DNA of 13,814 bases from CAYRIF01 sp964424205 (GTDB lineage Bacteria; Bacteroidota; Bacteroidia; Cytophagales; Cyclobacteriaceae): the NCBI GenBank assembly GCA_964424205.1, contig CAYRIF010000073.1, forward strand, positions 1 to 13,814, in the 5' to 3' direction. The notes under the pieces were generated by a model. That model did no database searches. It had not been told where the DNA came from and saw only the letters and a list, made by a program, of their open reading frames with translations. Positions 6,304-13,737 of this stretch are shown here, piece by piece. Within the stretch, counting starts at the first letter, position 1, and each line of letters opens with the position of its first letter. Position numbers and translations under genes: made by a program.

Positions 6304-7536
6304 TAAAAATGCACATAGCGATAAGCATTGGGAACTAACGCCTGACATGATTCAAGCGTACCATGCAGGTACATTAAGTGCTGAAAAAATGCATTGGGTG
6401 GAGAGACAATTGCTTGATGATGAATTTGCCGCTGAGGCTTTCGAAGGAGTTGCCGATGTAGAAAATCTACCTAATATTCTTGCAGAATTAGANNNNNNNN
6501 NNNNNNNNNNNNNNNNNNNNNNNNNNNNNNNNNNNNNNNNNNNNNNNNNNNNNNNNNNNNNNNNNNNNNNNNNNNNNNNNNNNNNNNNNNNNCCTTTGAA
6601 GAAAGTGAACCCCAAGAAAGAAAAAAGCAAGCAAAAACAAAGGAAGTTGTTTCCAACTTGAACACAACATCAACAGCAAAACCAGTCATTGCGCCGATGG
6701 AAATAGTAAGCATTGAAATGGATGACAGGATTACTGAAGATGCAGAGATAGCAGCAGTTATTGCTGAAGACGTCGCTGAAGTAGCATATAAAAGCGAAGA
6801 CAATAAGCAGTTGGAAGAAACACTTTCCCGTAAATCAGCAGGCGTTGAAGTCTCCAACGAAAAAGCCGAAAGTGCGAGGGTTAAAAAACGAATACAAGTT
6901 TATAAAGCAGAAAAAGATAATTACACCTTCTCTGCAGCCCAGGATATTAAAACAATCAGTGGAAAAATAATTGATTCAGAAGGAACTGCCTTGCCAGGTG
7001 TAAATGTGATTGTCAAAGGAACCACAAAAGGAACAACATCAGATTTTGATGGTAAATTTAGTATTCCCGTTTCTGACAGTGATTTACTCACCATCAGTTT
7101 CATTGGATATGATTCAAAGGATATTAAAATTAACAACTCAGAAACATTAAATATTGTATTAGATGAGGATGTCTCTGCCCTGAGTGAAGTGGTTGTAGTT
7201 GGGTATGGTACAAGTAAATACGCTGAACCAAGCACCTATAAAAGCGCCTCGCCCATCGGAGGGAAATCAGCCTATAAAAAATACCTACAAAAGAATATCC
7301 GTTATCCTAAATCAGCGAAGGATAATAACATAGAAGGAAGAGTAAAAGTTATATTTTATATAGAACCTAACGGCACTTTGACAAATTTTGAAGTAAAAAA
7401 ATCTTTAGGTCATGGTTGTGATGAAGAAGCAATAAGATTGATTAAAGAAGGACCCAAATGGTCAGCGGCTGAGCGGGACAGTGGCGCTTTCAGGCAAAAA
7501 GCAAGTGTGACGATTAGGTTTAAACTGAAAGAGTAA
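6287..7536 (+). CDS. Anti-sigma-like / CarboxypepD_reg-like / TonB C-terminal fusion protein; interrupted by assembly gap
   Basis: I read this as one gene cut by gap 2. The 5' part (ATG 6287, or 6296) gives 68 residues such as 'TPDMIQAYHAGTLSAEKMHW' and 'ERQLLDDEFAAEAFEGV'. These resemble the cytoplasmic start of Bacteroidota membrane anti-sigma factors. A transmembrane helix would fall in the gap. The 3' part is open from the gap edge (frame of 6595) to 7536. It holds an acidic Lys/Glu/Ala linker, then a CarboxypepD_reg-like domain ('ISGKIIDSEGTALPGVNVIV', 6955-7170). A SusC-type LSEVVVVGYG follows at 7180-7209, and a TonB C-terminal domain ends the protein ('YPKSAKDNNIEGRVKVIFYI', then 'GCDEEAIRLIKEGPKW', about 7300-7530). 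The two halves are in different frames, so the true gap length must be 2 modulo 3. The likely role is membrane control of the overlapping sigma gene. Two adjacent genes remain an alternative. Confidence 0.78.
6493..6592. other. Assembly gap 2 (exactly 100 N)
   Basis: This is the second 100-N placeholder. It removes the part of the 6287-7536 gene where a transmembrane helix is expected. The frame that runs straight across it into 6661 is an artefact of the arbitrary gap length. The true downstream frame is the one that stays open to 7536. Confidence 0.97.
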
Positions 7537-7558
7537 AAGGGTTAGAAGTGAGGTGTTT

Positions 7559-7605
7559 GGTGCTAGAAGTTTGAAGAAATTAGCGCTGATACTAATTCAA
7601 GCACC
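7559..7605 (+). terminator. Imperfect long hairpin after the TonB fusion gene
   Basis: GGTGCT (7559-7564) pairs with AGCACC (7600-7605). The stem continues after one mismatch as GAA/TTC, with an inner TTAG (7580-7583) and CTAA (7592-7595). The sequence after it is ATAATTTTC, which is only a weak T tract. It lies 22 bp after the stop at 7536 and could end the sigma-factor operon. Its imperfect pairing and weak tail keep the call tentative. Confidence 0.35.
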
Positions 7606-7680
7606 ATAATTTTCATACTTTTACTCAAAATGAATAACAACCATTCACCGAGCATCAAACTTTCATCATCAAACACAAAA

Positions 7681-8133
7681 ATGCAATACACTTGGCACAT
7701 AAAGAACTACAAAGACCTTAGTCTTGATTTGTTTCATGATATGTTGGCACTGCGAGTTGCCGTGTTTGTAGTTGAGCAAGACTGCCCTTATCAAGAAGTC
7801 GATGGTTATGATAAATTTGCAGATCATATTGCTGCCACCGATGAAAAGGGAGAAGTAGTGGCATGCTTGCGAGTGCTCCCTGCTGGCATTACCCACCAGG
7901 AGGTTTCTATTGGGCGGGTTGTGGTACATGAAGCCTATCGCAGTAGTGGGCTTGGGCATGAGTTGATGGATAGAGCGATGCACTTTGTTAAAAAGAAATA
8001 CGAGCAAGCTTCCGTTAAAATATCGGCACAAGAACACCTCAGAAATTTTTATGAAAAGCATGGTTTTCAGCAATGTGGCGATGGGTATTTGGAAGATGGC
8101 ATTCCTCATATTCCGATGATATGTGAGGTTTAA
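7681..8133 (+). CDS. ElaA-like GNAT N-acetyltransferase
   Basis: This is a GCN5-related acyltransferase of the ElaA group, which transfers an acetyl group from acetyl-CoA to an amine. The natural substrate is unknown. With ATG 7681 it is 150 residues and lines up with the ElaA N-terminus as I know it (MQYTWHIKNYKDLSLDLF). The frame is open back to ATG 7630, but those 17 residues are Ser/Asn-rich and unlike the family. Visible signatures are 'LRVAVFVVEQDCPYQEVDGYD' (about 24-44, the ElaA hallmark), 'IGRVVVHEAYRSSGLGHELM' (about 77-96, with the acetyl-CoA pyrophosphate loop RSSGLG), 'FYEKHGFQ' and 'DGIPHIPM' (about 139-146). The stop is 9 bp from the stop of the convergent ATPase gene, and no terminator is visible between them. 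Confidence 0.92.
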   Translation: MQYTWHIKNYKDLSLDLFHDMLALRVAVFVVEQDCPYQEVDGYDKFADHIAATDEKGEVVACLRVLPAGITHQEVSIGRVVVHEAYRSSGLGHELMDRAMHFVKKKYEQASVKISAQEHLRNFYEKHGFQQCGDGYLEDGIPHIPMICEV

Positions 8134-8142
8134 TCATACTGT

Positions 8143-9261
8143 TTACATTACAAAATCAGTAAAATTATCCCTGTCAATTACATGTGTTTTAGCATCATAC
8201 ATTTCTACAAAACTTTTTGGAAACCTAATCTTCTTTTTATTTGTCCATTTAAACTCATAACCATCTATCGCTAGGTTTCTTTCTTCAACCCAATCAACCT
8301 CCTGTTGCTGCTTGGTTCTCCAGAAATAGTAATTACCATATATTTTATGGTAGTGTAGGTACTTAATACGTTCTGAAATCAGGAAGTTCTTCCATAAAGC
8401 ACCCTTATCATTTCTTAAATCAATATCATTATATGCTGAAATTACAGCATTTCTAATGCCATTATCGTAAAAATATATCTTCCTGTTTTTCTTGATTTCA
8501 TTTCTTAAATTCCTGCTTAATGGGTTTAGTCTAAAAACTACATGCACCTTTTCTAACAACTGTATGTAGTTACTTATCGTCTCTTTATTGACATGAAGCA
8601 ACTGTGCCAATTCGTTATAAGAAACCTCTGAGCCCATTTGGTAAGCCAATGCTTGCAATAGACGTTCCATGATTTCAGGCTTTTTTATATTAGTTAAACT
8701 TAAAATATCTTTATACAAATAGCTATTGGTCAGATTTTTCAAAATCTCTTTTTCATTTCCTAGATTACTAATTACATCAGGATACATACCATATATCAAT
8801 CTAATATTTAGTTGCTGGTTTGCAGCGATATAGCTATTGTGATTTTGAAACTCTTCCCATGATATAGGGAATAAATTATACTCCCATTTTCTACCTGTCA
8901 ATGGCTCATTAATAGCGTTATTCAAGTCTAATGCCGATGATCCACTCAATATCAGCTGTGTACTTTTTATTTGGTCATGAATTATTTTTGCAGTAAGTCC
9001 TATATTATTTATCCGCTGTGCCTCATCTATGAATACCATCTTATGGTTTCCAACAATTTGTTTTAGGGTAGCCGTGTTTGCGTTTTCCAAAGTTTGACGT
9101 ATGCTTTGATCATCACCATCAAGAAATAAATGGTTATGTTCTGAAATGATTGACTGTATCAAAGTTGTTTTTCCTGTTTGACGTGGTCCAATCAAAATAA
9201 TAACTTTTCCTGAAAATAACTTGTCCTTAAGGGTTTTAGAAATGATTCTGCTAATTTTCAT
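8143..9261 (-). CDS. AAA-family ATPase with DUF4143 domain
   Basis: This 372-residue protein belongs to the AAA_14/DUF4143 group, which is common in bacteria and archaea, patchily distributed, and of unsettled function. Walker A is GPRQTGKT (25-32), Walker B is MVFIDEAQ (75-82), and a sensor-like LILSGSSA lies at 103-110. A winged-helix-like segment (about 211-245: 'VSYNELAQLLHVNKETISNY') could bind DNA. The C-terminal DUF4143 region ends with 'QQEVDWVEE...GYEFKW' (about 320-339). There, Asp 323 and the E-x-K of EFK resemble the PD-(D/E)xK nuclease core, although cleavage has not been shown for this family to my knowledge. It has its own promoter (9280-9311), overlapping a strong palindrome. 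Patchy families of this kind suggest horizontal gain. Confidence 0.9.
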   Translation of the reverse strand: MKISRIISKTLKDKLFSGKVIILIGPRQTGKTTLIQSIISEHNHLFLDGDDQSIRQTLENANTATLKQIVGNHKMVFIDEAQRINNIGLTAKIIHDQIKSTQLILSGSSALDLNNAINEPLTGRKWEYNLFPISWEEFQNHNSYIAANQQLNIRLIYGMYPDVISNLGNEKEILKNLTNSYLYKDILSLTNIKKPEIMERLLQALAYQMGSEVSYNELAQLLHVNKETISNYIQLLEKVHVVFRLNPLSRNLRNEIKKNRKIYFYDNGIRNAVISAYNDIDLRNDKGALWKNFLISERIKYLHYHKIYGNYYFWRTKQQQEVDWVEERNLAIDGYEFKWTNKKKIRFPKSFVEMYDAKTHVIDRDNFTDFVM

Positions 9262-9279
9262 ATGCTTCGTTTAATAATA

Positions 9280-9311
9280 CAAATATACCTATTCTTTATA
9301 AAACAGCCAAA
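9280..9311 (-). promoter_or_regulatory. Bacteroidota-type promoter of the DUF4143 ATPase gene
   Basis: Read on the minus strand, TTTG (9311-9308) is followed after exactly 20 nt by TATATTTG (9287-9280). This is an exact match to the -33/-7 consensus. The -7 element lies 18 nt before the ATG at 9261, so the leader is very short. The -33 box falls inside the left arm of the palindrome at 9301-9332. Confidence 0.75.
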
Positions 9312-9332
9312 AGTAATAACTTTTGGCTGTTT
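9301..9332 (-). terminator. Perfect 13-bp palindrome: terminator of the glycosyltransferase gene and/or operator of the ATPase gene
   Basis: AAACAGCCAAAAG (9301-9313) and CTTTTGGCTGTTT (9320-9332) are perfect inverted repeats around a 6-nt loop. On the minus strand the stem ends in TTT and is followed by TATAAAG. It lies 50 nt after the glycosyltransferase stop (9382), as expected for an intrinsic terminator. It also covers the -33 box of the ATPase promoter, so it could be a repressor site. The CCAAAA core recurs just to the right (AGCCAAAAAG, about 9337-9346). Confidence 0.7.
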
Positions 9333-9381
9333 GACTAGCCAAAAAGCACCTCTTTTAGCCGTTATAAGCTGAAGCCGCTCA

Positions 9382-10077
9382 TTAATGCTCTTTCAAAAAA
9401 TATAAATACACCCCAACCAATTTCTTCTGTGAAAAACCCAAACTATACAGCAGGTAGATAATGTAATAAACAAATTGTAATTTGAATACACCGTGCTTTC
9501 TATATTTTCGAGCTGAGGTAATGACTGATTTTTCCAAGATTTTAAATGTAGATTTACCCTTTAGTCGTTTGATTATTTCATTGTCTTCAAATAGCAAATA
9601 ATCCTTTCTAAAACCACCTACTGCATTAAAAACACTTCTTTTCACAAACAAACTTTGGTCGCCATAGCGCACACCATCAATATCAAACTGAGTAAACCAA
9701 CTGTTGTATTTTAAAAACCAATGTGGCATGTCAAAAGTCAAACGGTAGCAGCCTGCACCAAAGCCATTTTGAACTGCTGTGTTAATATCTAATAATAATG
9801 TAGTCGGTGGGGTAGTGTCTGCATGAATGAAATACAGCACTTCACCTTTGGCCACTCTTGCTCCTTCGTTCATTTGTACTGCCCTGCCTTTTATTTTTGA
9901 TTTGATTACATTGGCACCTAACTTCTTTGCTATTTCCACCGTTTCATCTTTACTACCACCATCCACAACAATGATTTCCTTTAGTAAGGTTTTTGGGGCT
10001 AAAGCATGTAACCGATTAATTAGACCTCCGATTTGTTCGGACTCATTAATGGTGGGGATGATGATGGTAATGGACAA
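9382..10077 (-). CDS. Family 2 glycosyltransferase, TIGR04283-like
   Basis: This is a cytoplasmic-face GT-A fold glycosyltransferase of 231 residues. Signatures are IIIPTINESEQIGG (5-18), the nucleotide-binding VVDGGSKD (37-44), HAD as a DxD-like motif (85-87), 'GVRYGDQSLFV' (135-145) and 'FEDNEI' (163-168). The tail 'ARKYRKHGVFKL', then a hydrophobic helix and 'LGFSQKKLVGVY', matches the TIGR04283 group, some of whose members sit beside arsenosugar genes. No ars gene is visible here, so the substrate is unassigned. The start is a TTG at 10077. A stop lies four codons upstream, and the next in-frame ATG would delete the donor-binding strand. It lies 57 bp after the E1 dehydrogenase gene on the same strand with no clear terminator or promoter between, so co-transcription is plausible. 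Confidence 0.88.
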   Translation of the reverse strand: MSITIIIPTINESEQIGGLINRLHALAPKTLLKEIIVVDGGSKDETVEIAKKLGANVIKSKIKGRAVQMNEGARVAKGEVLYFIHADTTPPTTLLLDINTAVQNGFGAGCYRLTFDMPHWFLKYNSWFTQFDIDGVRYGDQSLFVKRSVFNAVGGFRKDYLLFEDNEIIKRLKGKSTFKILEKSVITSARKYRKHGVFKLQFVYYIIYLLYSLGFSQKKLVGVYLYFLKEH

Positions 10078-10081
10078 GGTA

Positions 10082-10096
10082 TTAGATTAAATCTAA
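10082..10096. repeat. Short palindrome before the glycosyltransferase start
   Basis: TTAGATTAAATCTAA is a perfect 15-nt palindrome with a single central base, 5 bp upstream of the TTG start at 10077. In RNA it could mask the start region, but it is AT-rich and short, so it may be chance. Confidence 0.3.
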
Positions 10097-10134
10097 ACTT
10101 ATATATACACATAGCAGCTCTAAAAGAAAAGCCA

Positions 10135-12540
10135 TTAATAAATTTCAGGAAAAGCATTCGGGTCAACCTCCGACATAAGTTTATATATGGCGTCAAAAAC
10201 GGTTTCCGCATTTGGTTTTGAGAAATAGTCGCCGTCTGAGCCATAAGCTGGTCTGTGTGACGGAGAGGACACGGTAATTGGTTGCGAGTCTAGGTAAGCA
10301 TAGGCTCCTTGCTCTTCCAGCACTTTTTGCATCATATAGGCAGATGCACCACCGTCCATATCTTCATCCAAAAATACAACCCTATTTGTTTTCTTGATAG
10401 ACTCCACAATCGAATGATTCAAATCAAACGGTAGTAATGTTTGCACATCAATCACCTCACATGAGATGCCGTATTTTTCTAAATCCCTTGTTGCCTCCAT
10501 CACGATGCGACACATAGAACCATAAGTGACTAATGTCACATCAGTTCCTTCTTTTATAGTTTCAGGCACTCCGAGAGGTACCGTAAAATCTCCAAGGTTT
10601 TGAGGCAACTTTTCTTTCAGCCGATAGCCATTCAAACATTCAATAATCAGTGCAGGATCATCAGATTTCAGCATGGTATTATAAAAACCAGCTGCCTGCG
10701 TCATATTTCTTGGCACCAGCACATACATTCCTCTCAAACTGTTCAGTATCATGCCCATCGGTGAGCCAGCATGCCAAAGCCCCTCTAATCTATGTCCGCG
10801 CGTACGAATAATTAATGGCGCTTTTTGCCCTCCTCTCGTTCTATATTGCAGCGTTGCCAAATCATCTGACAAAATCTGAATGGCGTATAGTAAATAATCC
10901 AAATATTGAATTTCGGCAATCGGTCTAAGTCCTCTTAACGCCGCACCTATTCCCTGCCCTACAATAGTACATTCTCTAATCCCTGTATCGGTTACCCTCA
11001 AATCCCCGTATTTTTCTTGCAGCCCTGCAAAGCCTTGATTTACATCTCCAATTTGCCCCACATCTTCTCCCAGTGCAAATATTCGAGCGTCACGTTCCAA
11101 TAGCACATCAAAATTTGCTTGTAACACTTCCCTTCCATCCACAATTTGCGGGCTCTTTGGAAACTTAGGCTTCACCTCCTCCACTTTCAGTGCTGACCAC
11201 TCCGACTCGCTATATAGATGTGATCCATAATCCTCAGCATGCACTGTCATTATCCCCGATAGCCATTCTATTAAATCTCTTTTAGCTTGCGAATCTTCAT
11301 TTCTCACCAATCGCAATGCCTTTTTCACTGTAATGATGACATCCCTCTTTATTGGATTTAGTGTTTTCTCCAACGTTCTTTTTAGCACCAATATTCCTGT
11401 GCTGTCCTTAGAGTTTTGCGCCAATGTACGCAGTTGTTGAAGGGCAGCATCAAAATCCTTTTGCATGGATTCAGTAAACGATTTCCATGCGGCATTTTTT
11501 GCTGCTTTGGCAGTCATTTTAGCTTCTTTTTCAAGAATTATTAGCTCATCTTCAGGAATAAATTTGTTTTCCAAAATCCACTCACGCATTTTTTTAATGC
11601 AGTCGTGTTCTACTTCCCAAGCCAACCGCTCTTTGGTTTTATACCGCTCATGCGACCCAGACGTAGAATGCCCTTGCGGCTGTGTCATTTCTGTTACGTG
11701 CACCAAAGTTGGCACATGTTCTTCCCTACTTATTTTTGCGGCCTTTTTAAAGGTCTTAATCAATGCGTCATAATCCCATCCTTTTACGGTGAATATTTCA
11801 AATCCATCCCCATCCTTATTTCTTTGCAAACCTGCCAATAGCTTTGAGATTGACTGCTTGGTGGTATGAAATCGTTGCGGTACAGAAATTCCAAAATCAT
11901 CGTCCCATACAGACATCACCATCGGTATTTGCAAAACACCAGCCGCATTCATGGCTTCAAAAAACATGCCTTCAGATGAGGCTGCATTTCCAATCGTTCC
12001 AAAGGCTACTTCGTTACCATTGATCGAAAAATTTTTGAACTCCTCAAGCAGCGGATTTTCACGGTACAATTTAGAAGCATAAGCTAGTCCCAAAAGTCGG
12101 GGCATTTGTGCTGCGGTACAAGAAACATCTGCACTTGAGTTTTTTATTTCAGTCAAATTCTTCCATGCGCCTTCTTCATCGATGGTTCGTGTAGAAAAAT
12201 GCCCATTCATCAGCCTTCCTGCTGAAGAAGGATCATAATTCAAATCCGTATGTGCATATAGCTGCGCAAAATATTGTTTGATATTTAATTGTTTGATGGC
12301 AAACATGAAAGTCTGATCACGGTAATAACCCGACCTGAAATCCCCGTTTCTAAAAACCTTAGCCATGGCAATCTGTGCCAGCTCCTTGCCATCTCCAAAA
12401 ATTCCAAACTTTGCTTTGCCCATGAAAACTTCTTTCCTTCCCAATAGACTCGCCTCACGACTTTCACATATCAATCGGTAGTCGTTTAAAATTTCTTTTA
12501 CTGAAGTTTTACTTTTTGCTATGGTTTTTGTTACCGTCAA
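10135..12540 (-). CDS. Fused E1 alpha/beta 2-oxoacid dehydrogenase (branched-chain type)
   Basis: This is a thiamine-diphosphate-dependent E1 component that decarboxylates a 2-oxoacid and passes the acyl group to a lipoyl E2 protein. Its 801 residues join both subunits. The alpha part (about 15-400) has 'LGRKEVFMGKAKFGIFGDGKE', the cofactor region IGNAASSEG...N (183-198) with WDDDFGIS (212-219), and the loop GHSTSGSHERYKTKER (290-305) typical of branched-chain E1 alpha. The beta part (about 462-801) has FALGEDVG (488-495), 'IREC.IVGQGIGAALRGLRPIAEIQYLDY', 'TRGGQKAPLIIRT' and 'YGSMCRIVMEA'. The first residue of the canonical GDG cofactor motif pair is Asn (GNA), not Asp. Alpha-beta fusions are known in Bacteroidota. 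The substrate is probably a branched-chain 2-oxoacid, but no E2 or E3 gene is adjacent. The start at 12540 fits a perfect promoter at 12581-12612. Confidence 0.9.
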   Translation of the reverse strand: MTVTKTIAKSKTSVKEILNDYRLICESREASLLGRKEVFMGKAKFGIFGDGKELAQIAMAKVFRNGDFRSGYYRDQTFMFAIKQLNIKQYFAQLYAHTDLNYDPSSAGRLMNGHFSTRTIDEEGAWKNLTEIKNSSADVSCTAAQMPRLLGLAYASKLYRENPLLEEFKNFSINGNEVAFGTIGNAASSEGMFFEAMNAAGVLQIPMVMSVWDDDFGISVPQRFHTTKQSISKLLAGLQRNKDGDGFEIFTVKGWDYDALIKTFKKAAKISREEHVPTLVHVTEMTQPQGHSTSGSHERYKTKERLAWEVEHDCIKKMREWILENKFIPEDELIILEKEAKMTAKAAKNAAWKSFTESMQKDFDAALQQLRTLAQNSKDSTGILVLKRTLEKTLNPIKRDVIITVKKALRLVRNEDSQAKRDLIEWLSGIMTVHAEDYGSHLYSESEWSALKVEEVKPKFPKSPQIVDGREVLQANFDVLLERDARIFALGEDVGQIGDVNQGFAGLQEKYGDLRVTDTGIRECTIVGQGIGAALRGLRPIAEIQYLDYLLYAIQILSDDLATLQYRTRGGQKAPLIIRTRGHRLEGLWHAGSPMGMILNSLRGMYVLVPRNMTQAAGFYNTMLKSDDPALIIECLNGYRLKEKLPQNLGDFTVPLGVPETIKEGTDVTLVTYGSMCRIVMEATRDLEKYGISCEVIDVQTLLPFDLNHSIVESIKKTNRVVFLDEDMDGGASAYMMQKVLEEQGAYAYLDSQPITVSSPSHRPAYGSDGDYFSKPNAETVFDAIYKLMSEVDPNAFPEIY

Positions 12541-12580
12541 TTTGTATGATTTTATGTGAAAGGGGGTTTTCGTAGTATTT

Positions 12581-12612
12581 CAAAAATACAAAAAAAATCA
12601 ATGCTTTTCAAA
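12581..12612 (-). promoter_or_regulatory. Bacteroidota-type promoter of the E1 dehydrogenase gene
   Basis: On the minus strand TTTG (12612-12609) is followed after exactly 20 nt by TATTTTTG (12588-12581). It is consensus in both boxes. The -7 element lies 40 nt before the ATG at 12540. Confidence 0.75.
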
Positions 12613-12679
12613 TCAATTTTGGATCAAAAAATTACATGAATCCACAATTTACTATCGTTAATTATTAGATTTGTCTTAT

Positions 12680-12687
12680 TATATTTG
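12680..12687 (+). promoter_or_regulatory. Probable -7 element of the DUF1573 gene
   Basis: TATATTTG matches TAnnTTTG exactly and lies 38 nt before the ATG at 12726. No TTTG is found at the -33 distance. It is divergent from the E1 promoter within the same 185-bp intergenic region. Confidence 0.55.
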
Positions 12688-12725
12688 TATAAATAATTTT
12701 ATTTCGAAACCTTTACTATTGTCAG

Positions 12726-13505
12726 ATGAAAATCTCTAGAATAATATTTTTATCGTTTTTATGGGTAATATGTGCATTTACAGCATTTTCTCAAGCAAAA
12801 TTTAAGTTTGAAAATGAAAAACATGATTTCGGTGAGATTTCTGAAGGAGCAATAGCCAGTTATGATTTTTCTTTCAAAAATACTGGTACTACTCCGTTAG
12901 TAATCAGCAAAGTTAAGGCTTCCTGTGGCTGCACCACACCATTTTGGAGCAAAAAGCCAATACCACCAGGCAAAAGTGGAAAAATAACAGCCTCGTACAA
13001 TAGCAAAAATAGAAGTGGCTCTTTCAACAAATCAATCACCATTACTTCTAATGCTTTGGTGTCCAGTAAGGTAATCTTTATTAAAGGTATTGTGGTCAGG
13101 AATAGTCGCCCGGTCACCTACACGTCACAACAAAAGGCATTATCACCAAAAATATTTATTAAAAAACCCAACTTTACCGTAGGGAAAGCTGCTATCAACC
13201 AAGTAATTCCCATTGACGTTACAATATACAATACAGGAAAGAGCGACTTGGTACTTGACAAATTAACAGCCAACTGCATGTGCATCAGCTATGATCCTTC
13301 TACTGCTAGAATTATCCCCCCTGATAAATCTAAAATTGTGAGGTTGTTGTTTTCGTCCAAAGAAAAAGGAAGCTTGGAAGTTGCGGTAAACATTCATAGC
13401 AATGACATTACCAAGCCAAAAGCGTTGGTAAAAATAGTTGCCGATGTTGTGGAACAACTCAGCAATGAAAGCATTGTCAAGGAAGATAATGTAATTAAAT
13501 TTTAA
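12726..13505 (+). CDS. Exported DUF1573 protein with two repeat domains
   Basis: This is a secreted or surface protein of the DUF1573 family, which is abundant in Bacteroidota and has an immunoglobulin-like (ASH/MSP-like) fold. It has 259 residues. The signal peptide is MKISRIIFLSFLWVICAFTA with likely cleavage near FSQ (21-23). Repeat 1 (about 26-122) has the hallmark 'HDFGEISEG...F.F.NTGTTPLVISKVKASCGCTTP', with SCGCT at 66-70. Repeat 2 (about 145-243) has 'YNTGKSDLVLDKLTANCMCIS' with NCMC at 183-186, followed in each by a 'IPP.....I...Y/F.S' strand. The paired cysteines are conserved in the family, and their role (disulfide or metal) is not established. The function is unknown, with a structural or adhesive role usually inferred. 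The stop is 7 bp from the stop of the convergent small gene. Confidence 0.9.
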   Translation: MKISRIIFLSFLWVICAFTAFSQAKFKFENEKHDFGEISEGAIASYDFSFKNTGTTPLVISKVKASCGCTTPFWSKKPIPPGKSGKITASYNSKNRSGSFNKSITITSNALVSSKVIFIKGIVVRNSRPVTYTSQQKALSPKIFIKKPNFTVGKAAINQVIPIDVTIYNTGKSDLVLDKLTANCMCISYDPSTARIIPPDKSKIVRLLFSSKEKGSLEVAVNIHSNDITKPKALVKIVADVVEQLSNESIVKEDNVIKF

Positions 13506-13512
13506 GCAAAAA

Positions 13513-13737
13513 TTACTCCTTATCAGGGCGCTGTATTAGTTTTAAAACCAACGCATGCTTGTCCCCCTCTTGGTCTTCTAAAGAAAAAACTAGAAATGGA
13601 TTATCCACATCGATTCTGGTTTCAACATCAAGGATTTTATTGGTAGAGAGCTTTCCCTCTATTTCTGGAATAAGGCCTTTTATGGCATTGGCAAATTCAA
13701 GTTCTATGTTGCTAGGATTATATAATATTGTCTTCAT
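13513..13737 (-). CDS. Small conserved hypothetical protein
   Basis: The protein has 74 residues with no signal peptide, membrane segment or cysteine. It begins 'MKTILYNPSNIELEFANAI', and its charged C-terminal part is 'LEDQEGDKHALVLKLIQRPD'. I believe similar short proteins with an N-terminal 'ILYNPS..E.EFA.A', a 'DNP...F.L.D..GD.H..V.K.IQ.PDK' core and the same length occur across Cytophagales, but no function is known to me. The mixed beta-strand and helix pattern suggests a small soluble domain. The frame is intact, the codon use fits the window, and the length is convincing relative to the overlapping plus-strand frame. A possible -7-like TATATTTA lies at 13762-13769 on the minus strand, one base off consensus. 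Confidence 0.75.
   Translation of the reverse strand: MKTILYNPSNIELEFANAIKGLIPEIEGKLSTNKILDVETRIDVDNPFLVFSLEDQEGDKHALVLKLIQRPDKE

Noticed and set aside
6287..6661. A 124-residue protein reading straight through the second N run
   Set aside because: The frame after the gap depends on the arbitrary 100-N length. The other frame stays open from the gap edge to 7536 and encodes recognisable domains.
10020..10244. Small open frames on both strands around the E1/glycosyltransferase junction
   Set aside because: They overlap the ends of two certain genes and show no conserved motif or plausible ribosome-binding site.
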